Below, piece by piece: positions 6,232 to 7,752 of a stretch of DNA of 7,752 nt. The notes beneath the pieces were generated by a model. The model was not told the origin of the DNA and made no database searches. It was given only the letters and a program-made list of their open reading frames with translations. Location of the stretch: contig JAJUFK010000101.1 of the NCBI GenBank assembly GCA_029266015.1, positions 1 to 7,752 of the forward strand, read 5' to 3'. The number at the start of each line of letters is the position of its first letter. The first letter of the stretch is position 1. The position numbers and the translations under genes are program-made. Origin of the DNA: Bacteroidota bacterium. Lineage in GTDB: Bacteria > Bacteroidota > Bacteroidia > Bacteroidales > UBA1715.

Positions 6232-6783
6232 TTATTTACCTGCTGATTTACCTGCTTTACGACGAACTTGTTCATCTTTGAAACGAATACCTTTACCTTT
6301 ATATGGTTCTGGAGCTCTGAATGAACGAATTTTAGCTGCAACTTGACCTATTAATTGTTTGTCAATACTTGTAAGAGTTAATAGCGGATTACTACCTCTT
6401 TCTGATTTAGCTTCAGCTTTAATTTCTTTTGGAAGTTGTAACACAATATTATGTGAATATCCTAATGACATTTCTACATTTTGACCGGTTACACTCACAC
6501 GATAACCTACTCCGACAAATTCTTGTTCAATTGTATATCCTTTACTAACTCCTTCAATCATATTTTTTATTAAAGAACGATATAAACCATGTTTTGATTT
6601 ATGTTCTTTTTCATCTGATGGACGAGTTATTACAACTTGATTATTATCAAATTCTAAGTTAAATCCTTCGTCAATTTTTTGTTTTAATTCTCCTTTTGGT
6701 CCTTTTACAGTAACAACTAAATCATTTAGCTTTACTTCAACCTTATCAGGAATACTTATAGGTGCTTTACCAATACGTGACAT
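6232..6783 (-). CDS. rplF: 50S ribosomal protein L6 (uL6)
   Basis: L6 binds 23S rRNA domain VI near the sarcin-ricin loop and the base of the L7/L12 stalk, and is needed for late 50S assembly and factor binding. The 183 residues contain the two tandem L6 folds: residues 1-82 (start MSRIGKAPISIPDKVEV, with VKGPKGEL at 27-34) and 83-183, with FVGVGYRV (89-96), LGYSH (107-111) and the C-terminal signature PEPYKGKGIRF (158-168) followed by VRRKAGKSAGK. Length and motifs are normal. The gene starts with ATG, 13 nt after rpsH, and ends 16 nt before rplR. The sequence before the start (AATAGAAAGTA) lacks a clear Shine-Dalgarno element and has G at -3. Confidence 0.98.
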   Translation of the reverse strand: MSRIGKAPISIPDKVEVKLNDLVVTVKGPKGELKQKIDEGFNLEFDNNQVVITRPSDEKEHKSKHGLYRSLIKNMIEGVSKGYTIEQEFVGVGYRVSVTGQNVEMSLGYSHNIVLQLPKEIKAEAKSERGSNPLLTLTSIDKQLIGQVAAKIRSFRAPEPYKGKGIRFKDEQVRRKAGKSAGK

Positions 6784-6796
6784 TACTTTCTATTTT

Positions 6797-7195
6797 TTAA
6801 TAAATGTAACATAAAACTTCGCCTCCAACATTCAATGCTTTGGCTTCTTTGTCTGAAACTATTCCTTTATTTGTAGATAGAATAGCTATTCCTAAACCAT
6901 TTAATACACGAGGCATTTCATCTGTTGAAACATATTTTCTTAAACCTGGTTTACTCACACGTTGTAACGATTTAATTGCCGGTGATTTTGATACGGGATG
7001 ATATTTTAAAGCTATTTTTATAACTCCTTGCACATCTGCTGAATCATCAAATTTATAACTTAAAATATATCCTTTGTCATGAAGTACTTTAGTAATTTCC
7101 TTTTTAATATTTGAAGAAGGAATCTCAACTACTTTATGACGCGCTGCTTGAGCATTTCTAATTCTTGTTAGATAATCTGCTATTGGATCTGTCAT
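6797..7195 (-). CDS. rpsH: 30S ribosomal protein S8 (uS8)
   Basis: S8 is a primary binder of the 16S rRNA central domain (helix 21) and helps assemble the 30S platform. The 132 residues have the expected two-domain layout: an N-terminal alpha/beta domain starting MTDPIADYLTRIRNA, then a C-terminal beta domain with KPGLRKY (82-88), PRVLNGLGIAILSTNKG (95-111) and the ending GGEVLCYIY. The STNKG turn is the conserved RNA-contact motif (STSKG in most bacteria). Length is typical for the family. In E. coli S8 represses the spc operon by binding mRNA near the rplE start; that site, if present here, would be outside the window. The leader immediately before the ATG reads AAAAGAGAC, whose GAG lies too close to the start to act as a normal Shine-Dalgarno element. 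Confidence 0.98.
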   Translation of the reverse strand: MTDPIADYLTRIRNAQAARHKVVEIPSSNIKKEITKVLHDKGYILSYKFDDSADVQGVIKIALKYHPVSKSPAIKSLQRVSKPGLRKYVSTDEMPRVLNGLGIAILSTNKGIVSDKEAKALNVGGEVLCYIY

Positions 7196-7212
7196 GTCTC
7201 TTTTATATTATT

Positions 7213-7482
7213 TTACCAACTTGCTTTTTTAACTCCTGGAATTAATCCTGCCGATGCCATTTCTCTAAATTGGATACGACTAATTCCAAATTGTCTCATA
7301 TATCCTTTCGGACGACCTGTTATATTACATCTATTATGCAATCTATTAGGATTTGAATTTTTAGGTAATTTACTTAAACCTATATAATCGCCTTTAGCTT
7401 TTAATTCTGCGCGCTTTTTCGCATATTTATCAACTAACTTTTTACGCTTAACTTCGCGAGCTTTCATTGACTCTTTTGCCAT
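7213..7482 (-). CDS. rpsN: 30S ribosomal protein S14 (uS14), long zinc-free form
   Basis: S14 is a late-assembling protein of the 30S head, close to S3, S10 and S19. The 89 residues begin with a basic helix rich in Lys and Arg (1-30) and end with the family signature RCNITGRPKGYMRQFGISRI (51-70) and IPGVKKASW (81-89). This is the long form of S14. It has a single Cys (52) and so lacks the four-Cys zinc site of the short (about 61 residue) form. In the GRPxG(F/Y) motif a Lys (59) stands where E. coli has His. The ATG start lies 6 nt after the rplE stop, and its upstream sequence AAATAAGAAATT has no Shine-Dalgarno core. It is preceded by rplE and followed by rpsH, the usual spc order. Confidence 0.98.
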   Translation of the reverse strand: MAKESMKAREVKRKKLVDKYAKKRAELKAKGDYIGLSKLPKNSNPNRLHNRCNITGRPKGYMRQFGISRIQFREMASAGLIPGVKKASW

Positions 7483-7488
7483 AATTTC

Positions 7489-7752
7489 TTATTTTTTAAA
7501 TGGAAAACCAAATTCTTTTAATAATGCAAAACCTTCTTCATCAGTTTTTGCAGTAGTAACTATAGTAATATCCATTCCTAACATTGTATTAACTTTATCA
7601 ACCTCAATTTCAGGAAAAATAATTTGTTCAGAGATTCCAAATGTATAATTACCACGTTTATCAAATTTTGTATTAAATCCTTGAAAATCTCTGATTCGAG
7701 GCAAAGCTGCAGAAATTAATCGTTCAAGAAATTCATACATTTTTTCTCTACG
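7489..7752 (-). CDS. rplE: 50S ribosomal protein L5 (uL5), 5'-truncated by window edge
   Basis: L5 binds 5S rRNA and places it in the central protuberance of the 50S subunit, where it also contacts S13 and the P-site tRNA. The 87 visible residues are the C-terminal half: the reading frame stays open to the window edge, giving RREK before the first Met. The segment MYEFLERLISAALPRIRDF matches the internal L5 motif, followed by FDKRGNYTFGISEQIIFPEI and the end TDEEGFALLKEFGFPF. The ATG at 7740 is therefore an internal Met of the MYEFL motif, not the start. L5 proteins are usually near 180 residues, so roughly half the gene lies beyond base 7752. It ends in TAA, 6 nt before rpsN's neighbour begins on the transcript. 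Identification is secure; only the 5' end is missing. Confidence 0.96.
   Translation of the reverse strand, partial: RREKMYEFLERLISAALPRIRDFQGFNTKFDKRGNYTFGISEQIIFPEIEVDKVNTMLGMDITIVTTAKTDEEGFALLKEFGFPFKK

Noticed and set aside
7738..7740. ATG at 7740 as the start of a short 83-residue gene
   Set aside because: The frame continues open to the window edge and the Met belongs to the internal L5 motif MYEFL, so this is a cut gene rather than a short one.
1..7752. Search for an undescribed system, mobile element, CRISPR array or inserted gene
   Set aside because: Every gap is 38 nt or less, all genes match known families in the canonical order and strand, and no repeats or composition breaks are visible.

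Overview
The window is a near-gapless, single-strand run of 16 housekeeping genes, all on the minus strand, so transcription runs from base 7752 towards base 1. It is the distal half of the conserved ribosomal-protein superoperon (spc operon continuing into the alpha operon). In transcription order the genes are rplE (L5, 5' end cut by the window edge), rpsN (S14), rpsH (S8), rplF (L6), rplR (L18), rpsE (S5), rpmD (L30), rplO (L15), secY, infA (IF-1), rpmJ (L36), rpsM (S13), rpsK (S11), rpsD (S4), rpoA (RNA polymerase alpha) and rplQ (L17).

The organism is most likely an AT-rich member of the Bacteroidota (roughly one third G+C by eye). Reasons are the RpoA start MAILAFQKPDKV, the Cys-poor L36 of 38 residues with the RIYVINKKNP core, the Cys-free S4, the L17 with an extended polar C-terminal tail, the style of SecY, S8 and L30, and start-codon contexts without Shine-Dalgarno sequences. 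I cannot assign an order. All proteins look full length and conserved, including the often-lost L30, so nothing points to a decaying genome. All 15 visible start codons are ATG and all 16 stop codons are TAA.

Layout: 7752-3342 holds the spc part (L5 to SecY) with gaps of 2-17 nt; 3338-2992 holds infA and rpmJ; 2991-2954 is the longest gap (38 nt) and sits exactly at the classical spc/alpha boundary; 2953-19 holds the alpha part (S13, S11, S4, RpoA, L17). There is no methionine aminopeptidase gene (map) between secY and infA. No stretch over 38 nt lacks a gene, and I see no tRNA, rRNA, mobile element, CRISPR array or convincing terminator.

The gene set couples assembly of both ribosomal subunits with translation initiation (IF-1), membrane protein export (SecY) and transcription (alpha subunit). 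I find no undescribed system here. The points worth a second look are small: a possible promoter at the spc/alpha boundary, the SD-less starts with A at -3, the loss of zinc ligands in L36, and the L17 tail.
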